Assembly (NCBI RefSeq): GCF_012910955.1 | Contig: NZ_WTVQ01000003.1 | Span: 62,001-126,000, forward strand | From: Aromatoleum diolicum | GTDB taxonomy: Bacteria; Pseudomonadota; Gammaproteobacteria; Burkholderiales; Rhodocyclaceae | Reading direction: 5' to 3' | Length of the DNA stretch: 64,000 bases | Part shown: positions 51,647 to 59,945 of the stretch, one piece after another | Numbering within the stretch: position 1 is the stretch's first letter | How the letters are laid out: each line of letters starts with the position of its first letter | Position numbers and translations under genes: made by a program | The notes under the pieces: model-generated | Databases searched by the model: none | What the model saw: only the letters and a program-made list of their open reading frames with translations | What the model was told of the DNA's origin: nothing

Positions 51647-51678
51647 GCAGCTTGAACGGTGAACAGGGAGGTGAGGGG

Positions 51679-52461
51679 ATGATGCGTTTTCAGGACAAGG
51701 TGCTACTGATCACCGGGGCCGGCTCGGGCCTCGGGCGGGCGACGGCGCTGCAGCTCGCGCAGGAAGGAGCGAAGCTGGCGATCGTGGATCGCAACGGCGC
51801 CGCGCTGGAGGAAACCCAGGGCGCCCTGCGTGCGGCGGTGCCAAAGGTCGAGATCCTCGCGATCGCGGCGGACGTCGCCGACGAGCAGGCGGTACGCGGC
51901 TTTGTCGACCAGACTGTCGCCCGTTTCGGCGCCATCGACGGCTTCTTCAACAACGCCGGTATCGAGGGCAAGCAGAATCCGACCGAGGACTACGGGATCG
52001 ACGAGTTCCACAAGGTCGTCGCGGTCAATCTCGACGGCGTGTTCTTCGGCATGAAGTACGTGCTGCAGGTGATGCACCGCCAGGGGCACGGCGCGATCGT
52101 GAATACGGCCTCGGTCGGCGGTATCCGCGGCGTCGGCAACCAGGCCGGCTATGCGGCCAGCAAGCACGGCGTGGTCGGCCTGACGCGCAACGCCGGCGTC
52201 GAGTACGGCCAGTTCGGCATCCGCATCAACGCCGTCGCCCCGGGCGCGATCATGACGCCAATGGTCGAAGGCGCGCTGCGCCAGATCGGCGGCGACGACT
52301 GGGAGGCGGTGGGGCGGGAGTACGTCAGCGTGAATCCGATGAAGCGCCTCGGTCGCCCCGAGGAAGTCGCCTACGTCGTCGCCTTCCTGCTCTCGGACCA
52401 GGCGTCCTTCATCAATGCAACCGTGATTCCCGTCGACGGCGGCCAGTCGGACAAGTATTGA
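51679..52461 (+). CDS. Short-chain dehydrogenase/reductase
   Basis: 260 residues. LITGAGSGLGRATALQLAQEGA binds cofactor, NNAG is intact, NTASVGG and YAASK complete the catalytic set. It resembles 2,5-dichloro-2,5-cyclohexadiene-1,4-diol/cyclohexanol-type SDRs. GGGAGGTGAGG precedes the ATG. Last gene of the SRPBCC operon and convergent with the oxidoreductase at 52528-53547. Confidence 0.85.
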   Translation: MMRFQDKVLLITGAGSGLGRATALQLAQEGAKLAIVDRNGAALEETQGALRAAVPKVEILAIAADVADEQAVRGFVDQTVARFGAIDGFFNNAGIEGKQNPTEDYGIDEFHKVVAVNLDGVFFGMKYVLQVMHRQGHGAIVNTASVGGIRGVGNQAGYAASKHGVVGLTRNAGVEYGQFGIRINAVAPGAIMTPMVEGALRQIGGDDWEAVGREYVSVNPMKRLGRPEEVAYVVAFLLSDQASFINATVIPVDGGQSDKY

Positions 52462-52527
52462 CGACTTGCGCAGTTCGCTGCCGGCGCCACCCGTGATGCG
52501 TGGCGCCGGCAGTGCGGCACCGCCCCC

Positions 52528-53547
52528 TCAGAGGCGGACGATGCACTTGCCGCGGCTCTTTCCTTCCAGCATGTCGCAGAACGCCTTCGGCGTCTGCTCG
52601 ATACCTTCGCGGATATCGACGACGGTCTTCAGGCGGCCTTCGCCCAGCCACTTCGCCAGCGCCTGCACCGCTTCCGGGTAGCGCTCGACGTAGTCCGAGA
52701 ACATGAAGCCCGCCGCGCTCGCGCGCTTCACGATGAACTGCCACATGTGGAACACGCCCGATTCGCGGTCGTTCTGATCGTAGTCGGCGATCGCGCCGCA
52801 TAGCACGACACGTGCGCCGAGCTTCATGTGCTGGACGGCCTGGTCCAGCATCGGGCCGCCGACGTTGTCGAAATAGATGTCGAAGCCGTCGGGCAGGTGC
52901 TCGCGGATGCCGGCCGCGAGGCCGCCCGGCGCGCGGTGGTTGATCGCCGCGTCGTAGCCCAGTTCCTCGGTGAGCCAGCGGCACTTTTCTGCGGAACTGG
53001 TGATGCCCACCGTGCGGCAGCCGAGGATGCGCGCAATCTGCCCGACCACCGATCCGACCGCGCCGCCGGCCGCGCTCACGAGCACGGTGTCGCCGCTGCG
53101 GGGACGGCCGATGTCCATCAGGCCGAAGTAGGCCGTCATGCCGGTGGGGCCGAGCGTCGCGACATACTCGTGCAGCGGGAAGCTGCCGTCGTGGTCGAGC
53201 TTCTGCAGGAAGTCGCTGCCGTCGAAGATGCTGAACTCCTCCCACGAACTGCGCCCCAGCACGAGGCTGCCGACGGGGAAGTGCTCGTTGCGCGAGGCCT
53301 CGACGCGGCCCAGGACGATGCTCTGCACCGGCGCACCGAGTTCCATTGCGGTCAGGTAGTTGTCGTCGGCGCCGGCGTTCATCCACTTGCGGAAGCCCGC
53401 GTCGAGCGAGAAGTACAGGTTGCGCGAAAGGCATTCGCCGTCGCGGATCTCGCGCACGGGGCGCGTCGCCAGCGTGAAGTCGCTCTCGCGCAGCGCGCCC
53501 TCGGGGCGCTGCCGAAGCAGGATCTGCTTGTTCTGCAGTGTGTTCAT
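52528..53547 (-). CDS. NADP-dependent medium-chain oxidoreductase (enone reductase-like)
   Basis: 339 residues, no zinc ligands. VLVSAAGGAVGSVVGQIARILGCRTVGITSS binds NADP and FDIYFDNVGGPMLDQAVQHMKLGARVVLCGAI is the family stretch. It resembles the protein at 26706-27764 and reduces C=C bonds of enones in characterised relatives. GAGGAG precedes ATG 53547; a TetR operator (53577-53590) lies 30 bp upstream. Confidence 0.84.
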   Translation of the reverse strand: MNTLQNKQILLRQRPEGALRESDFTLATRPVREIRDGECLSRNLYFSLDAGFRKWMNAGADDNYLTAMELGAPVQSIVLGRVEASRNEHFPVGSLVLGRSSWEEFSIFDGSDFLQKLDHDGSFPLHEYVATLGPTGMTAYFGLMDIGRPRSGDTVLVSAAGGAVGSVVGQIARILGCRTVGITSSAEKCRWLTEELGYDAAINHRAPGGLAAGIREHLPDGFDIYFDNVGGPMLDQAVQHMKLGARVVLCGAIADYDQNDRESGVFHMWQFIVKRASAAGFMFSDYVERYPEAVQALAKWLGEGRLKTVVDIREGIEQTPKAFCDMLEGKSRGKCIVRL

Positions 53548-53576
53548 TGTGACTCCTCGCGAAGATGTTTGGCGCC

Positions 53577-53590
53577 CGACCGGACGGTCG
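53577..53590 (-). promoter_or_regulatory. TetR operator before the enone reductase-like gene
   Basis: CGACCG-GA-CGGTCG, a perfect consensus 30 bp upstream of the start codon. No clear -10 overlaps it; the likely promoter lies upstream (CACAAT near 53595-53600 on the minus strand), so binding would act as a roadblock. Confidence 0.7.
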
Positions 53591-53635
53591 AATTGTGCCA
53601 TATTCGCGAGGAGTTGGCTGCGATACCGGTGCCGC

Positions 53636-53932
53636 TCAGTAGGCGCTGGCGAACCCGTGCCCGACGAACCAGATTCGCACGCTGGCGAGCAGGCGCAGCA
53701 GGTTCAGGCGCATCATGATCCACGGCGTTTCCGTAACCGGATAACGAGCGATCACTTCCTGGTCCAGCAGGTCGATCCAGCGTGCCTTGGCATGGCCCCA
53801 ATAGGCCGAGTTGCGGTCCGCGCCGGCCACGTGGTCGGCGTCGCGGCAAGCTTCGTTCCACAGCGCGAGCGTGCGTTCCTCGCTGACTCCCCATTTGCGT
53901 GCGAGCCAAGGCAGAATCATCGGTGCGTTCAT
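53636..53932 (-). CDS. Small protein of unknown function
   Basis: 98 residues: MNAPMILPWLARKWGVSEER, then a basic/aromatic middle (NSAYWGHAKARWIDLLDQE) and a hydrophobic C-terminal end (LNLLRLLASVRIWFVGHG). No family recognised. TGGAGAACACC gives a good ribosome site. It lies upstream of the enone reductase gene in the same direction; an AT-rich stretch with palindromes (53955-53998) precedes it. Confidence 0.6.
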   Translation of the reverse strand: MNAPMILPWLARKWGVSEERTLALWNEACRDADHVAGADRNSAYWGHAKARWIDLLDQEVIARYPVTETPWIMMRLNLLRLLASVRIWFVGHGFASAY

Positions 53933-53954
53933 GGTGTTCTCCAGGATTTTTCAA

Positions 53955-53998
53955 ATTGTGCAGTGCAATATTAATACGGCGGAAATTGCAGCGCAATT
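53955..53998. promoter_or_regulatory. AT-rich region with inverted repeats
   Basis: AATTGC-AGC-GCAATT (53984-53998) is a perfect palindrome and ATTG-TGCAGTG-CAAT is nearby (about 53955-53969). This is unlike the TetR sites and may serve a different regulator or the 98-residue gene's promoter. Confidence 0.45.
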
Positions 53999-54079
53999 CT
54001 GTTTCTTTATGAATTTTCAACAATTTTTTATTCCCTCCGGCGGTGATGGACAGTCTTTTGAAGCCGCGCGAGGCGAGCA

Positions 54080-54107
54080 TTGACAGTCTCACGGTCGAGA
54101 CTATAAT
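54080..54107 (+). promoter_or_regulatory. Strong promoter of the aldehyde dehydrogenase gene
   Basis: TTGACA (54080-54085), 16-bp spacer and TATAAT (54102-54107), both perfect consensus boxes, 138 bp before the start codon. Confidence 0.8.
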
Positions 54108-54124
54108 TCGCCTGCTAGGTGGCT

Positions 54125-54138
54125 CGACCGATCGGTCG
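54125..54138 (+). promoter_or_regulatory. TetR operator downstream of the aldehyde dehydrogenase promoter
   Basis: CGACCG-AT-CGGTCG, perfect consensus, 17 bp after the -10 box. It would lie over the transcription start region, not in the spacer. Confidence 0.75.
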
Positions 54139-54245
54139 GGCGGTGGAGGTCGCAGTGCTGGAGTCTTGTCGCTGGTGACCGGTCGCCCAGCGTTCCCGCA
54201 CGGCGGGAATTTCGGAGTCAGTTGGTCCACGATGGAGACGTGAGC

Positions 54246-55751
54246 ATGGAAGATGCGGTGAGAGGAAAGGCGTCGTTGAGCGACTACACGCTGTCGGAAG
54301 GAACCCGGCGTTTTTTGGCGGAGACCCGGTTGGGGCACCTGATCGACGGCGAGATCGTGATGTCGGCCGACGAGGCCACCATGCCGGTCGTCGATCCGAA
54401 CACGGGGCGCGAATTCGCCCGGGTCGCCGAAGGCGGTAAGGCCGAGGTCGATCGTGCGGCACGGGCCGCGCGGCAGTCCTTCGAGGACGGGCGCTGGCGC
54501 AACCTGCCGCCGATGCAGAAGGAAGCCGTGCTGCGCCGCCTCGCCGCGCTGCTGGAAGACCATCGCGAGGTGCTGATGGACCTCGACATGCTCGACGGCG
54601 GCATCATCCGCGCACAGACGCCGTTCTTCGTGCAGTTCGGCATCGACGTCACGAACTACTATGCCGGCTGGCCGAGCAAGATCGAAGGCGCGATGTCGCC
54701 GACCGGCTCGAACCTGATCGTGCAGCAGGTGCGCGAGCCGATCGGCGTGTGCGGCGTGATCATGCCGTGGAACGCCCCGTCGGCGGTGTCGCTGGGCGTG
54801 GTCGCGCCGCTCGCCTGCGGCAACTCGGTGGTGCTCAAGCCCGCCGAGCAGACGCCGCTGACAGCGCTCTTTTTCGGCAAGCTGTGCCTCGAGGCAGGCG
54901 TGCCGCCGGGCGTCGTGAACGTCGTGCACGGGCCCGGCCATCTTGTCGGCGCCGGCATCGTCGAGCACAAGGAGATCGACTCGATCAGCTTCACCGGCTC
55001 GGTCGAGACCGGGCGCCGCATCCAGGCAGCCGCGGCGGCGCGGCTCAAGCGCGTGTCGCTCGAGCTGGGCGGCAAGAGCGCCCAGATGGTGTTCCCCGAC
55101 GCCGACCTCGATCGCGCCGCGCAGGCCGCCGCGTGGGCGGTGTGGGGCCATTCGGGACAGATCTGCACGGCCGGCTCGCGCGTGCTCGTGCATCGCTCGA
55201 TCCACGACGAATTCGTCGAGCGCATGGTCGAGGCCTCGCGCGGGCTGAAGATCGGCTCCTGCTTCGATGCCGACACCGCCGTGGGTCCGGTCATCTCGCG
55301 CCAGCAGCTCGACCAGGTGAGCCGCTACGTCGACATCGGCAAGCGCGAAGGCGCGCAGCTCGCGCTCGGCGGCGCGCGCCACGGCGACGAGGGTTATTTC
55401 TTCCAGCCCACGATCTTCACCGGCGTGAACAACGAGATGACGATCGCGCGCGAGGAAATCTTCGGGCCGGTGATGGCGGTGATCCCGTTCGAGAGCGACG
55501 ACGAGGCGTACGCAATCGCCAACGACACCGATTTCGGTCTCGCCGCCGGCGTGTGGACGCGCGACGTGGTGCGCGCGCACCGCGCCTCGCAGCGGCTCAA
55601 GGTGGGCACGGTGTGGATCAACGCCTACCAGCTCAACGAAACCTCGGTGCCTTACGGCGGGGTCAAGTTCTCCGGCTTCGGGCGCAGCCTCGGTGCAGTC
55701 TCGGTCGAGGAATTCACCCACGTGAAGAGCGTGTGGATCAACCTGGCCTGA
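54246..55751 (+). CDS. Aldehyde dehydrogenase
   Basis: 501 residues. The catalytic Cys is in GHSGQICTAGSRV, the general base Glu in SLELGGKSAQM, and FTGSVETGRRI is the NAD-binding loop. It oxidises an aldehyde to the acid, which the CoA ligase of the island could then activate. The ATG at 54246 has TGGAGA upstream; an earlier in-frame TTG was set aside. First gene of an operon with the CMD gene. Confidence 0.87.
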   Translation: MEDAVRGKASLSDYTLSEGTRRFLAETRLGHLIDGEIVMSADEATMPVVDPNTGREFARVAEGGKAEVDRAARAARQSFEDGRWRNLPPMQKEAVLRRLAALLEDHREVLMDLDMLDGGIIRAQTPFFVQFGIDVTNYYAGWPSKIEGAMSPTGSNLIVQQVREPIGVCGVIMPWNAPSAVSLGVVAPLACGNSVVLKPAEQTPLTALFFGKLCLEAGVPPGVVNVVHGPGHLVGAGIVEHKEIDSISFTGSVETGRRIQAAAAARLKRVSLELGGKSAQMVFPDADLDRAAQAAAWAVWGHSGQICTAGSRVLVHRSIHDEFVERMVEASRGLKIGSCFDADTAVGPVISRQQLDQVSRYVDIGKREGAQLALGGARHGDEGYFFQPTIFTGVNNEMTIAREEIFGPVMAVIPFESDDEAYAIANDTDFGLAAGVWTRDVVRAHRASQRLKVGTVWINAYQLNETSVPYGGVKFSGFGRSLGAVSVEEFTHVKSVWINLA

Positions 55752-55814
55752 CGCGAATGCCTCCGCGCGCCCTGACGCGCGGGGGCTCGATTGCCGCAAT
55801 GACGAGGATGTGAC

Positions 55815-56504
55815 GTGACAGGAAACAAGCTACTGGCCTCGCCGCTGCTGCGGCGCATCGCGCCGAAAACGCTGGGCGGTTATTCGCGCTTCCGGCGCGT
55901 GATCGAGGAGGACGGCGCGCTGCCGGGGCGGATCAAGGTGCTGTTCGTGGCCGTGGCGGCGACGACCAAGGGTTATCGCGAAATGGCGCTGCGCGAGCTC
56001 ACGCGTGCGCGCGACCTGGGACTGACTTTCGAGGAGGCTTCCGCCGCCGCGATCGTTCTGAGCAGCGTGCGCGGCGAAGGGGCGGCGCTGTCCTATCTCG
56101 ACTCGCTGGAAACGGTGTATCCGGGGCGTACCGGCGGTGACGATGCCTTCCCCGAGATCGGCGTGGAGCCGGGCGCGGTCGAGGCGAACTTTCTTGCCTA
56201 TTTCGGCGCGATGCCGCCTTCGCTCGGCAAGCTGATCGACCTGATTCCGCTGGGGGCGGAAGCGTATTACCTGATGCGCGAAGGCACGATCAACGGCACG
56301 CCGCTGGGGCCGAAGTATTCCGAGCTGCTGCTGGTGACGGTGCTTGTGGCGGATTACAGCCCGCTCGCTGCCGTGCATATCAAGGGCGCGCGGACCGCAG
56401 GCGCCAGCGAGCGCGAGATCGCCGAGGCGATCGTGTGCACGGTGGCGACCAGCGGTCTGTCGGGTTGGGTCAGCGGCGCGACCGCGATGGACGCGCCCGG
56501 CTGA
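55815..56504 (+). CDS. Carboxymuconolactone decarboxylase family protein without CxxC
   Basis: 229 residues. It has two CMD-like halves: KVLFVAVAATTKGYREMALRELTRARDLGLTFEEASAAA, and SELLLVTVLVADYSPLAAVHIKGARTAGASEREIAEAI. It has no cysteine pair, unlike the protein at 35123-35716, so the redox function is absent. A lyase or hydrolase role is possible. Its stop abuts that of the convergent TetR gene. Confidence 0.68.
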   Translation: MTGNKLLASPLLRRIAPKTLGGYSRFRRVIEEDGALPGRIKVLFVAVAATTKGYREMALRELTRARDLGLTFEEASAAAIVLSSVRGEGAALSYLDSLETVYPGRTGGDDAFPEIGVEPGAVEANFLAYFGAMPPSLGKLIDLIPLGAEAYYLMREGTINGTPLGPKYSELLLVTVLVADYSPLAAVHIKGARTAGASEREIAEAIVCTVATSGLSGWVSGATAMDAPG

Positions 56505-57149
56505 TCAGGGGCGGGCGTTCAAACCGTTGAGGAGAATCTGGCAAAGCTGCTTTGCCATTTTCTCCGGCGGCACTTGATGGGCCATGCGCGGATACCACTT
56601 GTAGGCCCAGTTGCACATGCCGACAAAGGCGAGGGTCGTGAGCTGGGGATCGGTGTCGGCAAACTGGCCGGTTTCGATGCCCTCGCGGATGATGTTCGTC
56701 ACACGGGTGAAGTAGTCCCGCCGGCGCAGCCGCATTTCCTCGCGCTGCTCGTCCTCGAGCTCGGCGTAGTGGTCCATGAAGGCCCGCACATAGCCGGGGT
56801 GGTGCGCGATCTCGCGCAGCGTCGACGCGCAGGCACGCTCCAGGCGCTCTGCCGGCTGGATGCCCGCGATCTGGGAGTCCTGCTCGAGGCCGCCGATCAT
56901 CGAGTCGATATGCAACTGGTGCATCTCGTACAGGATGTCGCCCTTGCTTGCGAAATAGTGATACAGCGTCGGCTTGCCAAGACCCACTTCGTCGGCAAGC
57001 ATCTGCATCGACGTGCCGTGATAACCGACGCGATCGAATAGCGAAGCGCAGTGCGCGATGATTTCATGACGTTTTTCGTCATGTGCGGCAGACGTTGCGC
57101 GGCCATTCTTCTTCTTTGGCGCGGCTGCCTTCTTGACCGGACTCTTCAT
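56505..57149 (-). CDS. TetR/AcrR-family repressor, probable regulator of the island
   Basis: 214 residues. A basic, Ala/Lys-rich N-terminal tail (residues 1-20) precedes the HTH TSMQMLADEVGLGKPTLYHYFASKGDILYEM. The C-terminal ligand/dimer domain has EIAHHPGYVRAFMDHYAELEDEQREEM and ends at QILLNGLNARP. It is the only TetR-type gene in the window and lies at the end of the minus-strand beta-oxidation/ligase gene run, whose upstream promoter has an operator (60807-60824). That would give autoregulation through the operon. Its effector is likely a CoA thioester of the pathway, by family analogy. Confidence 0.85.
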   Translation of the reverse strand: MKSPVKKAAAPKKKNGRATSAAHDEKRHEIIAHCASLFDRVGYHGTSMQMLADEVGLGKPTLYHYFASKGDILYEMHQLHIDSMIGGLEQDSQIAGIQPAERLERACASTLREIAHHPGYVRAFMDHYAELEDEQREEMRLRRRDYFTRVTNIIREGIETGQFADTDPQLTTLAFVGMCNWAYKWYPRMAHQVPPEKMAKQLCQILLNGLNARP

Positions 57150-57237
57150 GTGACTCCCATTTTCTGAAAGATAGCGGCGACGCGATACCCTTTTGTCATG
57201 TATCTGCACGGACCCGAAAGCCGTTGGAGCACCGTGC

Positions 57238-58785
57238 TCAACCGAGCCCCAGTTCGGCAACGGCAATCTTCGACATGCGTTTCTTGTCGACCTTGCCGGT
57301 CGTTGTATATGGGAAATGATTGATGATCAAGAGGTGTTCCGGCCACTTCTTCTTCGACAGGCCGATTTCGCCCAGATGCCGCTTGATGTCTTCGAGGGTC
57401 GGTTCCGCAAAGCCGTCACGAATCGAGCACAGCGCACAGGCCTGTTCGCCGAGCCTCGGTTCGGGGACGGAAACGATCGAGACCTGATCGATCGCCGGGT
57501 GCCTGAGTAGCGCCGCCTCGACTTCCGCCGGGTCGATATTATAGCCGCCCCGGATGATTTGATCCTTGATCCGGCCCACGACGCGCAGATACCCGTCCGC
57601 GCTGCAGATGATTTCATCACCGGTGAGGTAGAAGCCGTCGGGAGTGAGCTGAAATTCGTGCTCGCCGAGGCCGCGGCAATAGCCGAGGAACAGCGACGGA
57701 CCGCGCACTCCCGCCTGGCCGCGCTCGCCGCGCGGCAGCATCCTGCGTTCGCTGTCGAATGCCTCGTCCTGCGTACCCGGGAAGGATTTGCCATCGGAAT
57801 GGCACTGCAGTTCCAGCGCATCGTCGGGGCGGGTGGAGGCGTGGCCCATGCATTCGGACATGCCGAACATGCGCAGCGCGGGGATGCCGAGCAGTTCGCG
57901 CGCATCGCGAATGAGCTCCGGCGTCATCGAGCTGCCGCCGACGCCCAGCGCCTTGAGCGGGCTCGGTGCCGACCATTGTCCTTTACGTGCAAGTTCGACC
58001 ATCGTCGCGAGGTGGGTCGGTACGCAGATGCCCCAGCGGACGTCGTGCGCGGCGATCTTCTTCAGCGTCTCGAGCGGGTCCCACGGATCGACGATCACGA
58101 GCGGGTGGCCAAGCGAGAGCGAGAAGTGGACGGTGAAGGTGAAGCCCGGTGCACTACCCAGCGGCACGACCCCGAGGATTGCGTCGCCCGGCGCAAGGCC
58201 GGCGATGTGTTCGCAGGCGCGCACGGTGTAGTTCATCGATGCTGCCGACTGCATCACGCCTTTGGGTACGCCGGTCGTGCCCGAAGTGAATCCGATCAGC
58301 GCCGTGCGGGCATTGCGTTCGTCGGGGATCGCGTCCGGATTGCGGCGGCGCAGTTGGAGGCGCAGGCTCGGTGTGCCGGCGATCGCTTCGCCGTCGGCGT
58401 CGCCGATCACGGCGATGTGGTCGAGGCGCTCATCGAGGACGTGGCGCTCGGCCGCACCGAGGTCGGGCGTATAGGGACAGATGATGGCTCCGGCCGCCGA
58501 GATACCCAGCGCGGCGGCCAGTACGGGGGCGGTTTTGCGCCCCTGCAGCATCACGCGGTCCTGAGCTCCGACGCCGCCGGCGAGCAGGGCGTCGCGCACG
58601 GCCAGTGCCATGTCGCGCATCTCGGCGCGGTTCCAGCGGCGTCCGTCGGCGCCGACGACGGCCAGCGCCTCGGGCACGGCGACAGCGAGGCGCGAAAACT
58701 GTGTCCACAGCGTGTCGTCGGTCCAAGCGAGACCGTCGGCGCTGTAATGGGTGGGGCTGCGATCAGGCAATCGACTGACCTCCAT
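57238..58785 (-). CDS. Acyl-CoA synthetase (AMP-forming ligase)
   Basis: 515 residues of ANL superfamily. IGFTSGTTGVPKGVM is the P-loop-like signature; FLGYCRGLGEHEFQLTPDGFYLTGDE and GRIKDQIIRGGYNIDPAEVE are core motifs; TTTGKVDKKRM has the adenylation lysine. It forms a CoA thioester from an organic acid and ATP. The start at 58785 overlaps the upstream SDR gene by 23 bp. The substrate, presumably a cyclic or branched acid of the island, is unknown. Confidence 0.85.
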   Translation of the reverse strand: MEVSRLPDRSPTHYSADGLAWTDDTLWTQFSRLAVAVPEALAVVGADGRRWNRAEMRDMALAVRDALLAGGVGAQDRVMLQGRKTAPVLAAALGISAAGAIICPYTPDLGAAERHVLDERLDHIAVIGDADGEAIAGTPSLRLQLRRRNPDAIPDERNARTALIGFTSGTTGVPKGVMQSAASMNYTVRACEHIAGLAPGDAILGVVPLGSAPGFTFTVHFSLSLGHPLVIVDPWDPLETLKKIAAHDVRWGICVPTHLATMVELARKGQWSAPSPLKALGVGGSSMTPELIRDARELLGIPALRMFGMSECMGHASTRPDDALELQCHSDGKSFPGTQDEAFDSERRMLPRGERGQAGVRGPSLFLGYCRGLGEHEFQLTPDGFYLTGDEIICSADGYLRVVGRIKDQIIRGGYNIDPAEVEAALLRHPAIDQVSIVSVPEPRLGEQACALCSIRDGFAEPTLEDIKRHLGEIGLSKKKWPEHLLIINHFPYTTTGKVDKKRMSKIAVAELGLG

Positions 58786-59560
58786 CGACGAGGAAGGTTT
58801 GGCCGGTGATGAAGCTGCCGGCCTGCGAGACGAGTAGGGCGACTGTCGGCGCGACCTCAGCGGGCTTGCCGAAACGGTGCAGCAGGATGCCGTCGAGGAG
58901 CTTCTGCTGGATGCCTTCGGTGAGGGTTTCGGTCATGCCCGTCTCGACCGAGCCCGGTGCGACGGCGTTCACGCGGATGCCGTGATGCGCCCACTGCGCA
59001 GCCAGATCGCTGGTGAGGTGCACCATTGCGGCCTTGGTCGTCGTGTAGGGAACGACCTGGCCGGCGTCCGGCCGGTAGGAGAGGAAGGCCCCCACCGACG
59101 CGATATTCACCATGCAGCCGCCGCCGTTGGGGATCATGTGGCGCGCCGCATGACGGCACGCGAGGAAGGTGCCGGTGAGGTTGACGTCGACCACCTTGCG
59201 CCAGCCCGACAGCGGGATATCTTCCGGCAATCCCCACCAGGAGGCGCCGGCGTTGTTGATCAGGATGTCGAGGCCGCCAAGCTGCTCTACGGTTGCGGCG
59301 ACCGCCGCCTCGACTTCTTCCTCGCTGGCGATGTCGCAGCGCAGGCCGATGGCCTTGCATGAAAAGCGCTCTGCGAGGCTCGCCGCCATGGCGGCGCATT
59401 CCTGCTCGTGGCGCGAGGCCAGCGCGACGTTGCAGCCGAGATCGGCCAGGGTCGCGGCAATGGCCTCGGCGAGGGCGCCGCGACCGCCGGTAATGAGGGC
59501 GACCTTGCCGTCGAGGCGAAACTTGCGGGCGACGAAGCCCGGGGAATAGTTCTCGCTCAC
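58763..59560 (-). CDS. Short-chain dehydrogenase/reductase
   Basis: 265 residues. ITGGRGALAEAIAATLADLG binds cofactor, NNAG is intact, NIASVGAF and YTTTK give Ser and Tyr/Lys. It resembles gluconate 5-dehydrogenase/FabG-like proteins and may act as a 3-hydroxyacyl-CoA dehydrogenase. It overlaps the ligase gene by 23 bp, showing tight coupling. Confidence 0.84.
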   Translation of the reverse strand: MSENYSPGFVARKFRLDGKVALITGGRGALAEAIAATLADLGCNVALASRHEQECAAMAASLAERFSCKAIGLRCDIASEEEVEAAVAATVEQLGGLDILINNAGASWWGLPEDIPLSGWRKVVDVNLTGTFLACRHAARHMIPNGGGCMVNIASVGAFLSYRPDAGQVVPYTTTKAAMVHLTSDLAAQWAHHGIRVNAVAPGSVETGMTETLTEGIQQKLLDGILLHRFGKPAEVAPTVALLVSQAGSFITGQTFLVDGGQSIA

Positions 59561-59585
59561 CTTGTTGTCCTTGCGATGCGGGATT

Positions 59586-59924
59586 TCAGGCGCCCTGCGT
59601 GCCGGGGAGAAGATCGAGCTCCTCGGTGATCAGGGCGATCCGCTTGCCTTTCATCTTGCCGACGTGGGCCACCGCGGCGGCCCACTCGGTAGAACGAAGT
59701 GCCGCGTCGAGCACTTCGCGCGAGGCAAAGGTCAGCACGGCATGGCCATCCCAGGCGGGCCCTTCCGGATGATCGTAGTCGAACGTCACCTCGCCGTGGC
59801 GGTAGGCGGCGAGGCCCGGGAGCTTCTTCGCGTAGTCCGCGTGCTCGCTGCGCCACCAGGTGGTGAATTGCTCGCGCGACCATTCGGGGGGGCGGGTCGC
59901 CAGGATGACCAAGCTTGCTGACAT
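59586..59924 (-). CDS. EthD-like small protein
   Basis: 112 residues. WSREQFTTWWRSEHADYAKKLPGLAAYRHGEV and the ferredoxin-like layout fit the EthD/dimeric alpha-beta barrel family. Such proteins occur in catabolic operons as accessory or cyclase/monooxygenase-like factors. Function not assigned. Starts with a good site between the SDR and the hydratase. Confidence 0.62.
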   Translation of the reverse strand: MSASLVILATRPPEWSREQFTTWWRSEHADYAKKLPGLAAYRHGEVTFDYDHPEGPAWDGHAVLTFASREVLDAALRSTEWAAAVAHVGKMKGKRIALITEELDLLPGTQGA

Positions 59925-59945
59925 ATGCCTATCTGCCTCTGCGGA

